This document shows positions 39,195 to 51,480 of a stretch of DNA of 64,000 bases, piece by piece (position 1 is the first letter of the stretch; each line of letters begins with the position of its first letter). The translations under genes were made by a program, and so were the position numbers. Source of the DNA: Rhopalosiphum padi (lineage: Eukaryota; Arthropoda; Insecta; Hemiptera; Aphididae); NCBI RefSeq assembly GCF_020882245.1, contig NC_083597.1, forward strand, positions 89,692,152 through 89,756,151, read 5' to 3'. The notes beneath the pieces were generated by a model. The model worked only from the letters and a program-made list of their open reading frames with translations, was not told where the DNA came from and made no database searches.

Positions 39195-40601
39195 ATGCTA
39201 ACATTAAGTTATCTGGCGTGGCCATATCTAATGGCTGTAAAAAAGAAATTGTTTTCCGATCGCAAGATGAAAGAACCAGGAAAAGATAATGAAAAAATAA
39301 CTGGTAAATAATATTTATTAAAGTATATTAGTAATATCGAGGTTTAATTCGATTAACCGTACATCAATTATCTGGTCCGTCAATTATCCACCTCAAAAAA
39401 TGTATGTTCAAATTTATTTTTCGTTTAATTTAATTCAGTTTTATCATTTTTTATGTTCATATTATCGCGTATATATTATGAAATGCAAGATTATTTTATT
39501 ATCTTTAATGGCTTTTATATCATATTTTAGGTACGTTATACACAGAGTAAATTAGTTTACTTTATTTTTAATGTTTAGGTAGTTAATTATCTGTATAAAT
39601 AAATTATCGGTACCCCTCCCCCTCGGTCATAATTAATGCAGAATATCGACGCTATGTATGATGATATTTACTAGAAAGATATATAGGGAAACAAATTTCA
39701 TGCCAGTTTCGTACCAAAATGGTGGTGTCATGTCTTAAACTTCACCACAAACAGATAACGGCAGGTAACAATAATTATTGGTTATTTTTTGTTTTATCAT
39801 TGCCCGCACACAGCCAACAACAGCAACATAGTGGAAAAACGATCAACGGCCACCACTCCCCTACAACAAGCTGCGGAACTGCTGGAACGTAGCCAGCAGT
39901 TACTAAAGGCCGCGTACGCGGAGGCAGCCGTCCACGCAACAACGGAGACAGCCGCCCACGCGACTACGGAGACAGCCGGCCACGCGACTTCGGGGGCAGC
40001 CGCCCACGCGACTTCGGAGGCAGCCGCCCTGTCGACTTCGGAGGCAGCCGCCCAGTCGACTTCGGAGGCAGCCGCCCACGCGACTTTGGAGGCAGCCGCC
40101 CAGTCGACTTCGGAGGCAGCTACCCACGCGGCTACGGAGGCACGGGTGCGCCGGATGTCCATGCAAGAGCTATTGCGGGACCCGGCACTGTGGGTAGCCT
40201 ACACCCGCGGGTGGGACGATTGCGCGGGCAAGGCGACCAACGTGAATCCCAAACCCGCGGTAACCGACTACAGGTCCCAGAGCCCAAGACGGCCGGTACA
40301 GCCAGCTGGCACATCGCGACCGCCACCGATACCGCAGTCTGCACGGTTGCCCCGACCACCCCCCCAACCGCTAATGGCAGTACTGGTGCCACGACCAAAA
40401 TTTTTCAAACCGCTAACACCGCCCGCGACGAGGAAAGTGAACCAAAAAAGTGCACAAAGGCCACCCACAACAGCGCCATCACAAAACTCGTGGCAACGCC
40501 GTAACCAGTCTCGGATTGCCGAATACCCGGGACAGAAAAAGGCCGGCAAACCCACCACCTCCCAACAGTACCGCCTAGAAAAACCAAAAACCAGCCAGTG
40601 A
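39195..40601 (+). CDS. Two-exon Ala/Pro-rich repeat-element protein, 298 residues, left-arm copy
   Basis: Exons 39195-39303 and 39814-40601 join in phase 1 (ATA ACT G / CC AAC). Exon 1 codes a short hydrophobic start (MLTLSYLAWPYLMAV) then a basic/acidic stretch. Exon 2 has a helical Gln/Leu segment (LQQAAELLERSQQLLKAAYA), nine 8-residue repeats, RRMSMQELLRDPALWVAYTR, and a long Pro/Arg/Gln-rich basic tail ending RLEKPKTSQ. The right-arm copy also gives exactly 298 residues, although indels differ in each exon. I recognise no catalytic domain; the basic Pro-rich tail suggests a nucleic-acid-binding or structural role (inference). The hydrophobic start could be a signal peptide. Confidence 0.55.
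39921..40136 (+). repeat. Nine 24-bp tandem repeats coding EAAAxxTx octapeptides, left arm
   Basis: Units such as gaggcagccgcccagtcgac plus ttcg are tandem and in frame. Each codes E-A/T-A-A/T-H/Q-A/S-T-T/S. The third element copy at 53.6 kb has only about one unit. Confidence 0.9.
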
Positions 40602-40889
40602 TCCACCCACACACCCACCGGAAGCGGCCGGACAACCGCCGTTACTATTCTGTGATTGATACGATGATAGCATACAACACGTGTGTCAGCTCGATTATAT
40701 TATTGTCTAGCCGTTGCACCACATAATAACAAAATTGTTGCACCTAGTTTTGTTTAACCTGTTATATTGTAAAATACACTGTTTCATACTTCATATCTAA
40801 TATGGTTTAATTTATTCTACTTTAGATAATCCTGACATTGCAATTATTACTCTGAGTATAATTGAGCCTTTACTTGTGTATGAAAGTAT

Positions 40890-42591
40890 GATCCACGTCC
40901 ATTGATAGCTCAAAATTAATCCATTATTTATTTATTTTTTATATTACCCAGGTGCAATCAGTGGCGTGCTTACGGGGGGGATCAGGGTGTCATATCCCCC
41001 CGTTTGGATTTTTCGGTAATGATATATTATCTACAAAATATATATATACTATCTATAAAAATATCATAACGTTTTTCATATGAAATTTCATATTAATACG
41101 TCTCATAGTAAAAATTAAGACTAAATATAAGGTAGGTATCACCCAATAAAAAATTCAATATAAAATGTATGACCTAAATATTAAATAATTAGGTATTCTT
41201 GTCGTATGCGGTCTACCGCCTGTTCCTACATACGTCATATGTGGTCTACCACGCATGTTTCTATATATGATTATGTCTGTACCACTACCACATGGGTAAA
41301 AAAAATCATAAATTAATACAAATATAAGATTATAATATATTAATAATAGTAATAATTCAATAATATACACGTCACAATCTAATCCTATACATAAAAAAAT
41401 ATATAAAATATATGTATTAATTCATTTTATGTATAGGTATTATAGGTACAATATAAAATGTCAATATATTGTATTGAAAATTAAAAATATGATTTAACAT
41501 TTTTTAAAAAACATTAAAATATATTGTCATTTCATAGGCGCAAATAGCGTTTGAGATTTGGGGGAGAGGCTGAAGCCCTGCTACTGAATGAAGCATTTAT
41601 GCAAGTTATCAGCACTTTATAAAAAATGTTTTAATACAACATATAGGTATATACACAATATACCTAAGTACCTAACAGGTATACCTGTTATTATAGTATA
41701 TTGTATACTTTATAGCCCGTATAAGCGTAAAAAATATGACGTATAGGTACTTACGTATAATTTGCTGTAACTCAAAAACGAATAATTGTAAATTCTTGAA
41801 ATTTTTACCGAATATTTATATTAGCGTTATCTATTTATGATTAAATTTTCATAATAAATTAACTTTTTTAAAACTATTTATAGACAATTGAAAATCTCGA
41901 TTTTTCTGGTTTTTTTTTTTGAAATGCCTATAAAAAATTTGGCAATCCAAAAAATCTTTTTTTTTTTTTTTATTGAAAATAGAATATTTACAATCTGTGT
42001 TTAACATCACAATAAGTAAATTAGATAATTTATGTACATATTTAACTTGAATAATTTGAAGAGGTTCGCCAACCAGTGATGGAACCCAACGTGAATTTAT
42101 TTTAGATTAGCAAATCTCTGCAATATTTTCTTTTGAGCCTATGGATGGGATTTATGGGTTGAATAGATGAGATTTGTGATACTAATGAGTTAGTATGGGA
42201 AGGTAGTTTGAAGTAGAAGGATCTGTAATGTTTGGTGGCTAATTAGTCAACTGACTCAATTTTTAGGTCAGAGTGTAGTGAAGAGTTGGAAACAAACCGA
42301 GGAGCAAACGTTATCATACGGAGGATAATGGACTGGAATGCTTGTATCGTGCGAATTTGGGACGTCTTTGAACAGCCCCAAATTTGGATTACATATGCCC
42401 ATATTGGACGCAAGAGAGATTTATACATTATAAGTTTGGTGTGCAGTGGTAGTTTTGACTTTAAAATCGGACGAAGTAGGTGAAGGCGAAAAAATCTTTA
42501 AAACATAAAACAAGGTAAAACGAGTACCCGTGACAAAATATAAACATGATGGTGTTAACGAACGGTTGGTTAGCACGACACTGAACCCACT
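40890..42591. other. Loop between the arms of the inverted duplication
   Basis: It holds an isolated hAT-like or similar terminus near 40968 (cagtggcgtgcttacggggg), repeated gtggtctacc/cggtctaccg words near 41200-41290, another possible element end near 41540, and the LINE insertion listed separately. From about 41921 it matches the sequence flanking the third copy (52495 on). Confidence 0.55.
41960..42488 (-). mobile_element. 5'-truncated LINE insertion with 11-bp target duplication
   Basis: On the minus strand the frame MYKSLLRPIWAYVIQIWGCS, then KTSQIRTIQAFQSIILRMIT, is the C-terminal reverse-transcriptase region of Jockey-like LINEs. A T-run at the left is its poly(A) tail. aaaaaatcttt flanks both sides (41949-41959 and 42489-42499). 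The third copy near 52520 shows the uninterrupted empty site. Confidence 0.85.
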
Positions 42592-42874
42592 TTCATACAC
42601 AAGTAAAGGCTCAATTATACTCAGAGTAATAATTGCAATGTCAGGATTATCTTAAGTAGAATAAATTAAACCATATTAGATATGAAGTATGAAACAGTGT
42701 ATTTTACAATATAACAGGTTAAACAAAACTAGGTGCAACAATTTTGTTATTATGTGGTGCAACGGCTAGACAATAATATAATCGAGCTGCCACACGTGTT
42801 GTATGCTATCATCGTATCAATCACAGAATAGTAACGGCGGTTGTCCGGCCGCTTCCGGTGGGTGTGTGGGTGGA

Positions 42875-44312
42875 TCACTGGCTGGTTTTTGGTTTTTCTA
42901 GGCGGTACTGTTGGGAGGTGGTGGGTTTGCCGGCCTTTTTCTGTCCCGGGTATTCGGCAATCCGAGACTGGTTACGGCGTTGCCACGAGTTTTGTGATGG
43001 CGCTGTTGTGGGTGGCCTTTGTGCACTTTTTTGGTTCACTTTCCTCGTCGCGGGCGGTGTTAGCGGTTTGAAAAATTTTGGTCGTGGCACCAGTACTGCC
43101 ATTAGCGGTTGGGGGGGTGGTCGGGGCAACCGTGCAGACTGCGGTATCGGTGGCGGTCGCGATGTGCCAGCTGGCTGTACCGGCCGTCTTGGGCTCTGGG
43201 ACCTGTCGGTTACCGCGGGTTTGGGATTCACGTTGGTCGCCTTGCCCGCGCAATCGTCCCACCCGCGGGTGTAGGCTACCCACAGTGCCGGGTCCCGCAA
43301 TAGCTCTTGCATGGACATCCGGCGCACCCGTGCCTCCGTAGCCGCGTGGGTAGCTGCCTCCGAAGTCGACTGGGCGGCTGCCTCCGTAGTCGACTGGGCG
43401 GCTGCCTCCGTAGTTGACTGGGCGGCTGCCTCCGTAGTCGACTGGGCGGCTGCCTCCGAAGTCGCGTGGGCGGCTGCCTCCGAAGTTGACTGGGCGGCTG
43501 CCTCCGTAGTCGACTGGGTGGCTGTCTCCGTTGTTGCGTGGACGGCTGCCTCCGCGTACGCGGCCTTTAGTAACTGCTGGCTACGTTCCAGCAGTTCCGC
43601 GGCTTGCTGTAGGGGAGTGGTGGCCGTTGATCGTTTTTCCACTATGTTGCTGTTGTTGGCTGTGTGCGGGCAATGATAAAACAAAAAATAACCAATAATT
43701 ATTGTTACCTGCCGTTATCTGTTTGTGGTGGTGTTGGGGTGTGGGTGTGCTGTGGGTGTCGCGAGTTTAAGACATGACACCACCATTTTGGTGCGAAACC
43801 GGCATGAAATTTGTTTCCCTATATATCTTTCTGGTAAATATCATCATACATAGCGTCGATATTCTGCATTAATTATGACCGAGGGGGAGGGGTACCGATA
43901 ATTTATTTATACAGATAATTAACTACCTAAGCATTAAAAATAAAGTAAACTAATTTACTCTGTGTATAACGTACCTAAAATATGATATAAAAGCCATTAA
44001 AGATAATAAAATAATCTTGCATTTCATAATATATACGCGATAATATGAACATAAAAAATGATAAAACTGAATTAAATTAAACAAAAATAAATTTGTACAT
44101 ACATTTTTTGAGGTGGATAATTGACGGACCAGATAATTGATGTGCGGTTAATCGAATTAAACCCCGATATTACTAATATACTTTAATAAATATTATTTAC
44201 CAGATATTTTTTCATTATCTTTTCTTTCTGGTTCTTTCATCTTGCGATCGGAAAACAATTTATTTTTTGCAGCTATTACATATGGCCACGCCAGATAACT
44301 TAATGTTAGCAT
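42875..44312 (-). CDS. Two-exon Ala/Pro-rich repeat-element protein, 298 residues, right-arm copy
   Basis: On the minus strand, exons 44312-44201 and 43659-42875 join in phase 1, as in the left arm. The start is MLTLSYLAWPY, exon 1 ends KEPERKDNEKIS, and the tail ends RLEKPKTSQ. Exon 1 has one codon more and exon 2 one codon fewer than the left copy, so the total is again 298. The open frame in both arms suggests either very recent duplication or selection. No known domain. Confidence 0.55.
43337..43552 (-). repeat. Nine 24-bp tandem repeats, right arm
   Basis: Same position and count as in the left arm, but the order of unit variants differs (more EAAAQSTT units). This implies gene conversion or unit turnover after the duplication. 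Confidence 0.9.
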
Positions 44313-44545
44313 GATTTACGATTTCAGAAAATATAAGGAAATATTTATCAATAATAATTATGCTACCAATAATAATTATTAACTAAACTTTTGTCAACTG
44401 TTGACCTGGCTATTTATAGGTAACGGGTACATTTTATTTTGGCCAGTATAAGTGATAATAGCCAGAAATTATTACTAAAATTAAAAAAAAATATAAAAAA
44501 CTATTATAGTTTTTATTAATTATTATAACCATTAAAAAATAAATA

Positions 44546-44817
44546 ATGGATTGGACGGACGAAGAATGTCTACTTCTTATTGAAATGTTTAAAGCCAGAC
44601 CAATTCTATGGGATCCGACCAATAATCAATACAAGACAGCAAAAAAAAAATTGATTATTGGATAGAAATAAGTAAAGAGATGAAGAAAAGTGTAAATGAA
44701 ATTAAGAGGAAGATGGAAAGTTTACAAGCGTCATATAGAAGGGAACGTCGCCTTGAAGTAAGCACAAGACGTTCTGGCACTGGAGCCGATGAAGTGTTTC
44801 ATTCCAAAAATTACTAA
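44546..44817 (+). pseudogene. MADF-domain gene, right-arm copy, frameshifted
   Basis: It starts MDWTDEECLLLIEMFKARPI and matches the left-arm MADF frame, but an A run at 44641-44650 is one base shorter than in the left arm (10 against 11). The frame therefore stops early (KKLIIG). The rest of the domain is in another frame and runs on to ADEVFHSKNY at 44817. Confidence 0.6.
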
Positions 44818-45464
44818 AAGTTAAAATTGTACACACTAAAAAAAAAATTAACGTTATCGTAATGTGTACAACGTTTCGAACAGATTCGTATGTCATTCAA
44901 CGGCATCGCAGCCACCGAATAATCGGATCAGAATCGAATCAAATACTGATGGGTGGGGGGATATAAAGATATGAATTGGCTGACTACGTTTTAAAATCCA
45001 AAACAAAATCCGTAAGTGTTGTCTCTGTCAACTATCTTACACACAAGTAACATAAGAAATTTTGCATTTAGAATAATTCAATTATCAGAATAATCCATTT
45101 AATTATGTTATTTTAAAACTAGAGTAGATTTATAAATTGTAAAATTTAAAGATACAATTATTATCCGGGAATATTGGAGAGGAATATTGATATTTTAATT
45201 TTGAAGGAAGTTAGTATTTTAAAATTGTGATGTTTTTATAGATTTTCAAATTAACATAACGTGCTTCATGTTTAAAATATCAAAAAACACTACGAAATGT
45301 CCTATATAATAATCTTAACTTTAAATTGTATACTAATTGTGTACATAATTGATCAATTTACTCTAATCATAAAAATAATTCAATGAAATATGTACTGAAC
45401 CCAAAAATTGATAACATGTTAGGCGTGTGTAAAACAAAGTCAACAGTCAGCAGATGCCGTTAAT

Positions 45465-47330
45465 TGTTAAAACTAAGACTAAAAATATAAATACAGGACC
45501 TACCTTTTTATGTAAATTATTTTTTATAAAGTATAATTTGTATTATATCTACAATAAACGTTTGTATTTGCAGTTTGGCACTACAAATTACAATAAACTT
45601 TTTATCAAATTAAAATGATAGGGTTATGGAAGACCAAGTGCTACACCCTGTAAGTTACAATTGTGGATGATACAATTGTGATTATTTATCCACACTTTCG
45701 AAACATACTCACCATTACCGCTACCTATAAATGTTTGACAATCACCTGTAATGTCGAAACTGTAGGTTGCTGTGATGGTGAGAATGTTTTAATTATGCGA
45801 ACTGTTAATATATCGCTATTGTATCACCCAGTATTATTCGCATATAGAACAGTGCCAAGTTTTGTGTGCCACAAGTCACAACTCCTATAACCATTTGATA
45901 GAATCATTACAACAAGTTGTATTCACCATAAATTTGGTGCGCACGGATAATAGATATATCTATTTTCTGTGATGTATAATAAATATCTGTGCTATTTCTA
46001 GAACCGTTTCATCTAATCTTTTTTCGTCCATAAATTTTTCCAGGTTACAAGGGTCAAATCAAGTTCAGTACTTCGCTTAGCGTTTTCGATATCTGTCGTG
46101 TGTACTTCAAGTTCCTGTACATATTGAACATCAGAGCTTGGTAATGAAGTAGTTTTATTCTCTTCCAGGATAAAGTTTTCTGGGCTTCAAACTTCTCCGT
46201 TACATTGTATACTTCGTTGAACGTTTTTAATTGTTGTTGTGTTTATTTCGATTTCCGGTACATACTGAACATTTGCGCTTGGTAATAAAATATTTATATT
46301 CTCTTCCAGAGTGACACTATTCTTGTCTATAGCTTGTACATCCTGTTCCACACTGTGTATATCCTTTAAATAATATTATGATTGAATTATTTTTAGGTAT
46401 TGTATATTAAATTTAATAGAATGGTGATATGCAAGATTAATATTTTTTTTTAGTAGGGGGTTCTCTCTATTGCTTTATCTTATTTCTGTTACGTAGGACG
46501 TTACCACAAATATTTATTATATTATTTTTACACAATTATTATATTAAAAAATGACAAATATTATCTTGCATTATATTGTATACGTGTTGACTATTGAGTG
46601 TTGTTTCGTAAGAAACTTAACTATTAATTTACTGGTCAGCCATAGACGTATATTTTATATACAAAACTCTTAGGCTATTTGAATACCGGTCAATTTTTCC
46701 GTCAAAAACTACCCATCAATCATATACTTCAATCATTTCGATCATTGGTATTGAAGCGATAAGACTTCTGGAAATGTACATGAATTTGGCATGAAGTCTA
46801 TTTGAGATCGACCGGACTACATTTTTTAATTTTGACCTTAAAATTCCACAAATCTGATTAAAATTGTTTGAAAAATATTAAATGTTGTAGCATTGTTTAA
46901 CAAATATTATTAAATAAAACAGAAAAATAGCTTGGCCGATACGATCATCTAAAGTATACTTAACGCTGAGTTCAAATTAATTTTCAAAAGTGTAATCGCA
47001 TCAATACAACAATCGAACTGATCGATGAAAAATTAGTAGTTTTTGACGGAAAAAATTGTACAAACCCTGAATCCTGAACAGTAGTTGTTTTAACCGATTT
47101 GTGCGTGTACGTATGAGAGTCACCTCTCGCTGGTTTTTCAAAGAATAAGTTACGCGCTCTCCGATAATGCGATATCCGATTTTATTCACAAATAGTGTAC
47201 ATCATTATTATAACCAATTATTCTGTTATAAACATATAACCAATATAAACAATACTATTATTGTATATGAATTGAATTAATGCAAGACATTATAAAATAT
47301 GATTCTGTGGTCAACGACAGTCGACCACCC
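45465..47330 (-). mobile_element. Dispersed repeat R2, inverted copy of R1
   Basis: Matches 28145-29410 in inverted orientation. It is about 600 bp longer, with extra sequence at about 46395-46690 and additional peptide-repeat units at 46050-46340 (minus strand). It includes a complete hairpin at 46691-47058. Confidence 0.65.
46691..47058. mobile_element. Hairpin MITE within R2
   Basis: caatttttccgtcaaaaact at the left and its reverse complement at 47036-47058 form the ends. The arms extend inward about 150 bp (gcgataagacttctgg against a diverged complement near 46985). In R1 only one arm is complete, so R1 carries a truncated form. Confidence 0.6.
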
Positions 47331-47484
47331 GTTACAAAACATTTCATATAAGTATACTATATATAAGGTAATATTTTAAGTATGCTCACCCCATTTTTAT
47401 GCTTAAATTATTTTCTCACTCAGACCCCACCCGCAACATAGATAAATACTTTCACCTAAAATTATTATGATTTAAATAGTCTTA

Positions 47485-47575
47485 GAACGGCGTTTCTCAA
47501 CCTTTTTAGTCTCACGACCCAAAAAAGGTATAAAATATGCTCAATCACTTCACGACCCCCCTCCATATCTATATT
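47485..47575 (+). mobile_element. hAT-type terminal fragment
   Basis: ggcgtttctcaacctttttag then tctcacgaccc is the same type of terminus as at 29540. The partner end is not found. Confidence 0.4.
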
Positions 47576-49154
47576 AAGTATAAATTTGTATCATATCGTT
47601 GAAAAAGCCAAATCTTGAACGAAATGTTCATTTTTTAAATCGGTGTTTTATTATTTTTGACCACGTGGTGATTCGACACGTTTTTTTTTTAATAAATCAA
47701 AATCTCGTCGTTTTCCGTTTAATCGATACAACTACAACTGTGTTATAGTTTGTCGGCAATAAACGCCGTTTGTAAATTTTAATACCAATGAAGTCACCGA
47801 TCGGAAACGGTTTTTCAAAGTATATACAGGAACTGTCAGATATATTTGAACAATAAGACGATATACGTTTAAATATGATAAGTATACTATGCATCTTGAG
47901 ATTTGACTTGATTCCGTCTCTCAAAAACCACAGCCCTTACACGTCATAATATATTTTGTGAGTATTCTAATTCTACTAGTTCAAGGTGAAACCATTCATA
48001 AAACGGGTAGTCCATTGTTATTTCCTCACGGCGCTCAGGATATGCATTTTAATAACACCATTGAACTGCACTGATTCGAATGTATTGGCCATAAGAACTG
48101 TATACTAACTGTAACTATGTAACTGTATAATAATCATTGATATTATTATAATGTAATTTTGGTTAATTTTTTTAAATAGTTATTTATTCATAATATTTAA
48201 TTTTAATCATAAATATACGAAGCGAAATATTTTTAGAGCATTATCTGGATTTTGTACACATAGGTTTATATATAATTAACATTTAAATTATTTAATTATA
48301 ATTTTGACTGATATGTCTTTGCATAATTTGGGTGTCACGTCATTTGATGCTTTTTTTATTATTTTAAAATCATATTTACATTTTAAAACGTATTATTACT
48401 TATTAGTGTTGATAAATTAAAGCCAATTCAGTAAATATTTTAGTTAATAACGCTAATATAGGACATCGAAGTGATCGTGACCGATGATCTGTGAAATTAA
48501 ACTATCAAAATTTATTGTGGAATGTTGAACTATCTATTTGTCTATTATATATTTCAATTTACTAAGCTTAGAAACTAAAATAAATTGTGATGGATTTTTC
48601 TTTTTACTCCCAAATAAAAACCATCAATAATAATCAAAATAATTTGAGAGCTATTTAATATTTTTACTAGAAATAAGATATACAAATATGTATAAAAATT
48701 AAAAATTAAAAAAATAATAAGCCCTAATAATGATTGAAAAGGCGGTATGCTCACTAATGGTATTTATATTTCCTACATCCTACTGTTGTTTTAAGTATTG
48801 CATTTGTTTAAGTATACACATAGGTGGATTCCATAAATGACAATACTATACTTTTTCACTTGTGTTGTTTCAATAAAATTTGCATTGTACGATTTTAATC
48901 TATTGAATTTATTTCATAAGTGAATTAGGAAGTGTTTTAGAGAAATTTGAACAATATTGTAATCAGTGATAGAAAATTGAATCAATCACTAATAATAAAT
49001 AATAATATGTGAGAGAGCTTGATGGTTTTATTCTAAACAGAAAATAATTATATATTTCATACTCATCAGTGTTAAAAAATATGATATTTGGCTGTGTTTA
49101 TAGAATATGAATGTTATTTTATTTGAATTATTATTAATTAATGTAAATGAAAAA
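47576..49154. other. AT-rich non-coding region
   Basis: No recognised gene or element. The minus ORF at 47697-47924 has no domain. Confidence 0.5.
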
Positions 49155-51480
49155 AAAAGGAGAAGGTCACGGATTATTGTTTTAATTGTCATGTTTCTTA
49201 TTTCTAATCTTATTGTTATTATTAATATTTTTATAATTATTATAATTATATTATTCTTAAAATAACTTTTATTTAAATTATGCGTTTATCGGCGATTGCA
49301 CTATTGGGGTTTCGACGGTTTCTCGTTATCTGATACAAAACACGAGACCGGTCCTGTGTAATCGCTAATGAATCAGGTATAAAAAGCCCTGCGAAACGAC
49401 CAGCATTGACAGTCACTGTTTTTCCTCCGTCGCAGCAAGACCCACCCGGGCAGACTTGCGCGACTATAGGAAAAGCATTATTTATTTTTTGATTTTCAGT
49501 ATATGATAATATAACTTGCACATTATATTGCTTGTATTATTAAAAAGTGATTTTATTCATATCTATTACTCGCAGCTCTAACATTTCTCAAGCTCAAGCT
49601 TTGGTATGCACAAACAGGATTCTATATCGGCCTTGTTCCGCGGCTTATTTAAGTCTGACACCTTTCGAGCAGTGTTTGGTATATTGCGTTTTCGCGAACA
49701 CTGATCGTTACATCTGTATTAAATATTTGCGTTAGTACATATTTTTCATATTTATTTATTTTTTTTTGTTCCCCCTTATTATGCCATAAACAATCACTCG
49801 TAGGAATACGTTATTCGTAAGTGTTCAAGTATGTTTTCCAACCAGAACGTATATTCGTAAAAACCCCGTTTCCCTGTGCGTATTGTCATTGGCGACACGC
49901 GCAGGGCTACGGCTGGTTACGTTCCGCAGAATTGACGATTCGCGCGTACGTCAGATCTAGTGAGCAGATGGCACAGCTCCAGTGACTCGTCAGAGTTCCG
50001 CGTTACGGGTGTATCGCTCTCGTTTGAGCTGCCCGTCTCGTGTGCCACCGTAATGATCTGACAACGCGTGCGATTCGATTCTGATCCGATTATTCGGTGG
50101 CTGCGACGTCGTTGAATGACATACGAATCTGTTCGAAACGTTGTGCACATTACAAAAACGTTAATTTTTTTAAGTGATTGTAATTTATAATGATTCTTTA
50201 CTATATATTATTATTATTTTTTTTTTTTGATAATACATTTATCTACGTTAATATAGTTAGATTTGTTATTTATAAGCACCTAGTTATGAATATTTTTTTT
50301 TTATAGATTTCCTATGAACAACGAACAACTCACTCAACTGTGGCCCATCGCTGATACAAAGTAAATAGTAAAATTTGTTGAAAAAACACTCATAGATTTG
50401 ACATAATATCTTTCTTCTTATAATAAAACATGAAAAATAGTCACGTTTACAATAGCCAAGATCACAGTGGTTGCATAGGAAAAGGTCTACCGCGGTCTAA
50501 CATTGATTGTTATTACCTATTATTACTGATATGATTTTTCTTATATTTTCCACTTTTCATAGGACTTTAACTTTTAAGACTATTTCATAGTTTTTCTTCG
50601 TTTTTTTCGCACATATAATCACGGACGTCGATCTACGTACGAGATATTTATTTTATAGTTTTTGCTTAAATTTACACGTATATTATACGTTTAATTCGAA
50701 GCCCATTAATTGTCGATGCATAATACTGTTTTTTTATTCAATAAATTGCATTTTATCGTATGTCGTATGTATGTTGTTTTGTTGTTCTTTGCAGCTTAAC
50801 CTTTACGTTGAAGATCTTCAACCACTGGTTTATGCTCTATTACAAGAGTGTACCTCGACGACGTTTGTGTCGCACAGTACTGTATTTATGCACTTGGGTG
50901 TATATTATGTAATAATACATGATAAGTTTTTGTATGTGCATTGATGAGTTAAATAACATATTTTAATATTGATTATTGGCATTCAAATGCACATTTGAGA
51001 AACGCCCCCAGTGTATTTTATATAATTTATATTAATTAAAGGAATGATTTGTACTTAATGAATGATAAAATAAATATATAAAAAATGTGTTCCCACTACT
51101 ATATGGCTATACGTGTGTATGGCAATGTTTATGTTTTTGTACACCAAATAGTGCAAATGTTATTAAAACATTGATACTGCTGTCAACATTGTGGGATATT
51201 TTTCTTTTTGTAACATTTAACATTATGGAAGGAGATAAATGTGGTAATTTCAAGAATTGTTTATTTCTCTCATAGTATTATAAAATAGTATAGACAATAA
51301 GCGCTAAAAAATACATTAAATAATATTTAACATTTTTCTGTGGTAAGATTTATATTATGTAAATTAATTAGGTTTCTGGAGTGTAATAATTATCCAATAC
51401 TCAAATAATAAAAATCAATAGGTACGTAAAGGTTATAATGTTTATTCTTGTTAATAATATGCAGTATTAAACAATAGTAT
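49155..51480 (+). mobile_element. Dispersed element, copy B
   Basis: The left part matches copy A from gcgtttatcggcgattgcac onward. 49760-50840 and 51330-51480 match copy C in inverted orientation, so the 50840-51330 part is extra here or lost there. It contains a TATA box near 49379 and a 77-residue minus-strand frame shared with copy C. Confidence 0.6.
49917..50150 (-). CDS. 77-residue ORF of the dispersed element, copy B
   Basis: It begins MCTTFRTDSYVIQRRRSHRI and ends VRANRQFCGT. The translated protein is identical in copy C (58791-59024). No domain is recognised. The GC-rich block around it is the most conserved part of the element, so the identity may reflect young copies and not protein selection. 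Confidence 0.3.
   Translation of the reverse strand: MCTTFRTDSYVIQRRRSHRIIGSESNRTRCQIITVAHETGSSNESDTPVTRNSDESLELCHLLTRSDVRANRQFCGT

Larger units (their letters stand above)
38556..40889 (+). repeat. Left arm of a large inverted duplication
   Basis: The arm is the reverse complement of 42592-44941 over about 2.3 kb. Differences are mostly single bases and small indels, plus rearranged bases near 39090-39160. Homology stops at ctttacttgtgtatgaaagt inside and at gattcgattctgatccgatt outside. It carries a MADF gene on the minus strand and the two-exon Ala/Pro-rich gene on the plus strand, with about 250 bp of shared promoter region containing ctataaatag near 39069. Confidence 0.85.
42592..44941 (-). 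repeat. Right arm of the large inverted duplication
   Basis: Reverse complement of 38556-40889. On the inner side it matches the third copy further (cgttggttagcacgacactg area, from about 42505), so the left arm, not the right, lost its inner flank. The outer end includes about 100 bp of the dispersed A/B/C element (44840-44941). Confidence 0.85.

Noticed and set aside
39797..40635. Minus-strand Ala/Val/Trp-rich ORFs over the Ala/Pro-rich gene
   Set aside because: Antisense of the 24-bp repeats and Pro-rich tail; the spliced plus-strand frame explains the region. The same applies to the mirror ORFs at 42841-43676.
41190..41300. Short repeated words (cggtctaccg, gtggtctacc) as a CRISPR-like or tandem array
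   Set aside because: Only a few irregular copies in animal DNA; no regular spacers.
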